Assembly (NCBI GenBank): GCA_021299735.1
Contig: JAJTEM010000001.1
Span: 186,001-250,000, forward strand
DNA from: Burkholderiales bacterium
Lineage (GTDB): Bacteria > Pseudomonadota > Gammaproteobacteria > Burkholderiales > Burkholderiaceae_B
Length of the DNA: 64,000 bases
Direction of reading: 5' to 3'
Positions 62,215-64,000 of this stretch are shown piece after piece (the stretch's first letter is position 1; each line of letters begins with the position of its first letter). Under the pieces are notes generated by a model, which saw nothing but the letters and a program-made list of their open reading frames with translations, made no database searches and had not been told where the DNA came from. The position numbers were made by a program, and so were the translations under genes.

Positions 62215-63099
62215 ATGCAGATTAATCAACTGAACTTTCATCACCTGTTTTATTTTTGGCGCGTGGCTAAATTGGGGCATTTAACCCGTGCCGCCATTGA
62301 ATTGCACACATCCCAGTCGGCGGTGTCGACACAAATCAAACAGCTTGAAGAACGAATTGGTGAAACCCTGTTTTTGCGGGAAGGGCGCAGGTTAGCCTTA
62401 ACCGACACCGGGCAGTTGGTGTTCGCGTACGCCGAGGATATTTTTGGTTTGGGGCAGGAATTGTTGGGCCGTTTGCAGGGCAGTGCTTCCGGTACAACGC
62501 GAATTCGCGTGGGCAGTGTGGGTACCTTGTCCCGAAACTATCAGGAAAACTGGATACGCCCTTTGATGGCAGACCCCACGGTGGTTCTCACCCTTGAATC
62601 GGGTTTGCTGGAGGGTTTGATCGAGCGCCTTGTGCAGCACCAGCTGGATGTGGTGCTGGCCAATGAAACCGTACCTGCCGACCCGGATCGCCCCTTGCAC
62701 TGCCGGTTTTTGGGCAGTCAGGATATTTGCCTGGTGGGCCCTGCCAAACGATGGAAATCAGTCACATTGAATATTCCCGATGACCTGGATGGGCTGGACA
62801 TTGCCTTGCCCGGCCCGCGCAGCGCCCTTCGTTCCCAGTTCGATGCCTTGTGTGCTTCAGCCAATGTGGCCCCACGCCTGCGTGCAGAGGTGGACGACAT
62901 GGCCATGCTGCGTTTGATTGCACGTGACAGTGGCTGGCTTACCGTGCTGCCCGAGGTGGTGGTTCAGGACGAACTGCGAACAGGGGCTTTGGTGAAAGTG
63001 GGGCATTCCAGTGTGTTGCAAGAGCGGTTTTACGCCATTACAGCGCCGCACCGGCACCGTTCGGAGTTGCTGGAATCGCTGATGGCGAAGCGGTCTTGA
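62215..63099 (+). CDS. LysR-family regulator, probably of dabBA
   Basis: A 294-residue LysR regulator with NhaR-like N-terminus: LNFHHLFYFWRVAKLGHLTR, HTSQSAVSTQIKQLEERIGE, LFLREGRRLALTDTG. The effector domain begins near residue 90 (RIRVGSVGTLSRNYQENWIR). It is divergent from dabBA, and the palindrome at 62196-62209 lies between them. Control of inorganic carbon uptake by such a LysR is the likely role, similar to regulators beside other dab operons. The effector is unknown. It is convergent with the TonB receptor gene. Confidence 0.87.
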   Translation: MQINQLNFHHLFYFWRVAKLGHLTRAAIELHTSQSAVSTQIKQLEERIGETLFLREGRRLALTDTGQLVFAYAEDIFGLGQELLGRLQGSASGTTRIRVGSVGTLSRNYQENWIRPLMADPTVVLTLESGLLEGLIERLVQHQLDVVLANETVPADPDRPLHCRFLGSQDICLVGPAKRWKSVTLNIPDDLDGLDIALPGPRSALRSQFDALCASANVAPRLRAEVDDMAMLRLIARDSGWLTVLPEVVVQDELRTGALVKVGHSSVLQERFYAITAPHRHRSELLESLMAKRS

Positions 63100-63117
63100 T
63101 TGAGCACATCAGGAATT

Positions 63118-63167
63118 AAATTAAAGAATCCTTTAATTTGGGTTGCAACAGTTAAAGCATTCTTTAA
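63118..63167. terminator. Two repeated hairpins between convergent genes
   Basis: Hairpin 1 is AAATTAAAG-AATC-CTTTAATTT (63118-63139). Hairpin 2 is TTAAAG-CATT-CTTTAA (63152-63167). Together they form a direct repeat (TTAAAGxATxCTTTAATTTG) 33 bp apart. The place, between the LysR and receptor stop codons, fits a bidirectional terminator. Confidence 0.55.
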
Positions 63168-63185
63168 TTTGCCTCACGTTTGGCC

Positions 63186-64000
63186 TTACCACTTGATTTC
63201 AACCCCGGCATACACGCCGCGCTTTTCGCCCGGCGCAAACTGTGGGGTGTCTGTTCCATTCGCATTCACGGTCACGCTGGTGGTGGCTGCATAGGTTTTG
63301 TTGGTCAGGTTGCGGCCATCAACAAAAAACCGCAGTGTGTCGCTGGCTTGGTAAGAAGCACCAAGGCCCAGCAACAGGTACGGTTCGCTGCCAAAGGTGT
63401 TGGCCAAATCAACAAAGTAACCTTGCGGCACATATTCAATGTTCGGTGAAACTGACCAGCCAGAAGGGTGTTTGTAATCCAGTTTTGCACGAACATATTC
63501 TTCCGGAATTCCCGGAATGAATGCGTTGCCATACACGCGGTCGTTGTTAAAACGGAAACGCCCAAGTGTGTAGGCCAGTGTCCATTCCAGGGTGTCACCC
63601 TGCGACAGCATGTTGTTTGCAAACGGGCCAGCCAGGCCAATTTCAACGCCCTGGTGGCGGGTGTTTTCTGCATTCTGTATTACACCGCTGAAGGGGTTCA
63701 ACGGGTTCAACAGGAATGTAACAAACTCGTTTTTTAATCGGCTTTGGTAAACACTGATGTCCCAGCGTACTTTGGCTGTTTCGCCGCGAGAACCTACTTC
63801 AAAGGTGGTGGATTCCTGCCCTTCAAGTGCCCGCGTGGAACTGGTTTCCGAGAAAGTGGGTGGTTCGAATGCACGGCTCAAATTGCCATACACTTGCACT
63901 GCATTGCTGGCCTGCCACAGCACACCCAGTTTTGGGCTGAATTTTGCATAGCGTCGCTCATAGCTGCCATCCAGCCCGCCGTTGTCACCAAAAAATTCAT
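63186..64000 (-). CDS. TonB-dependent outer-membrane receptor, C-terminal part (cut by right window edge)
   Basis: The frame is open to the window edge, so only the C-terminal 271 codons (from position 64000) are seen. Beta-barrel strands with TonB-receptor features: NLSRAFEPPTFSETSS, GSRGETAKVRWDISVYQSR, NPNIEYVPQ-type strand SVSPNIEYVPQGYF, and the end RNLTNKTYAATTSV followed by GVYAGVEIKW, with a terminal aromatic residue needed for barrel assembly. Such receptors import siderophores, cobalamin or other compounds. The ligand cannot be told, as the plug lies outside the window. Confidence 0.88.
   Translation of the reverse strand, partial: EFFGDNGGLDGSYERRYAKFSPKLGVLWQASNAVQVYGNLSRAFEPPTFSETSSTRALEGQESTTFEVGSRGETAKVRWDISVYQSRLKNEFVTFLLNPLNPFSGVIQNAENTRHQGVEIGLAGPFANNMLSQGDTLEWTLAYTLGRFRFNNDRVYGNAFIPGIPEEYVRAKLDYKHPSGWSVSPNIEYVPQGYFVDLANTFGSEPYLLLGLGASYQASDTLRFFVDGRNLTNKTYAATTSVTVNANGTDTPQFAPGEKRGVYAGVEIKW

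Noticed and set aside
63186-63673. Other-frame proteins over the TonB receptor region
   Set aside because: Only one frame gives barrel strands and a terminal aromatic residue; the others are shadows.
1-64000. CRISPR array
   Set aside because: No series of regularly spaced direct repeats was found; the repeats present are pairs or triplets of different character.

Overview
The window looks like a contiguous piece of a betaproteobacterial chromosome (Burkholderiales). The basis is the mix of YaeQ, DUF1329, DUF748, a TIGR02450 Trp-rich protein, OvoA, a penicillin-amidase-type lipoprotein and a DabAB pair, in DNA that reads as moderate GC. A Limnobacter-like organism would fit, but that is a guess from gene content only. 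All calls come from reading translations and motifs; no search was run.

Layout. 1-5.2 kb: a SulP-type transporter cut by the left edge, MmsA, and a secreted Ntn-hydrolase acylase with a clear terminator. 5.3-12.2 kb: two paralogous periplasmic binding proteins, each fused by ATGA overlap to a hybrid histidine kinase, plus a separate Hpt protein. The second kinase has an ETR1-type ethylene-binding membrane domain with its Asp, Cys and His in place. 12.2-16.4 kb: a thioesterase and, divergent from it, an ElyC/YdcF-aapJ-aapQ-aapM operon without its ATPase. 16.5-31.4 kb: hydrolase, unknown protein, third hybrid kinase, TauE/LysR pair, DUF748 giant, tRNA-Arg(CCG), OvoA, Mug, lipocalin and small proteins. 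31.6-37.7 kb: a five-gene glycan-modification operon (DegT aminotransferase, ATP-grasp, Gfo/Idh/MocA, GT41/HMW1C-like transferase, FkbM methyltransferase). 37.9-45.0 kb: UppP, a photolyase/cryptochrome, DUF1329, YaeQ, flavin reductase, haloacid dehalogenase and CapA.

44.9-53.9 kb is an accessory island. It holds a decayed AbiE toxin-antitoxin pair (one nonsense codon, a lost start, a truncated toxin), an intact three-gene operon of a DNA methyltransferase, a DUF262 ParB/Srx-like protein and a HEPN RNase, a secreted small protein coupled to a class 3 lipase, a Fic protein flanked by 35-bp direct repeats, a transposase scrap, and a VapBC pair whose toxin is frameshifted at a C-run. 53.9-64 kb: an acyltransferase, an HPP protein, a lipoprotein hydrolase, the DabAB inorganic-carbon pump with a divergent LysR regulator, and a TonB-dependent receptor cut by the right edge.

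The two most interesting systems are the binding-protein-coupled kinases with an ethylene-receptor domain, and the methyltransferase-DUF262-HEPN operon, which is probably an anti-phage module.
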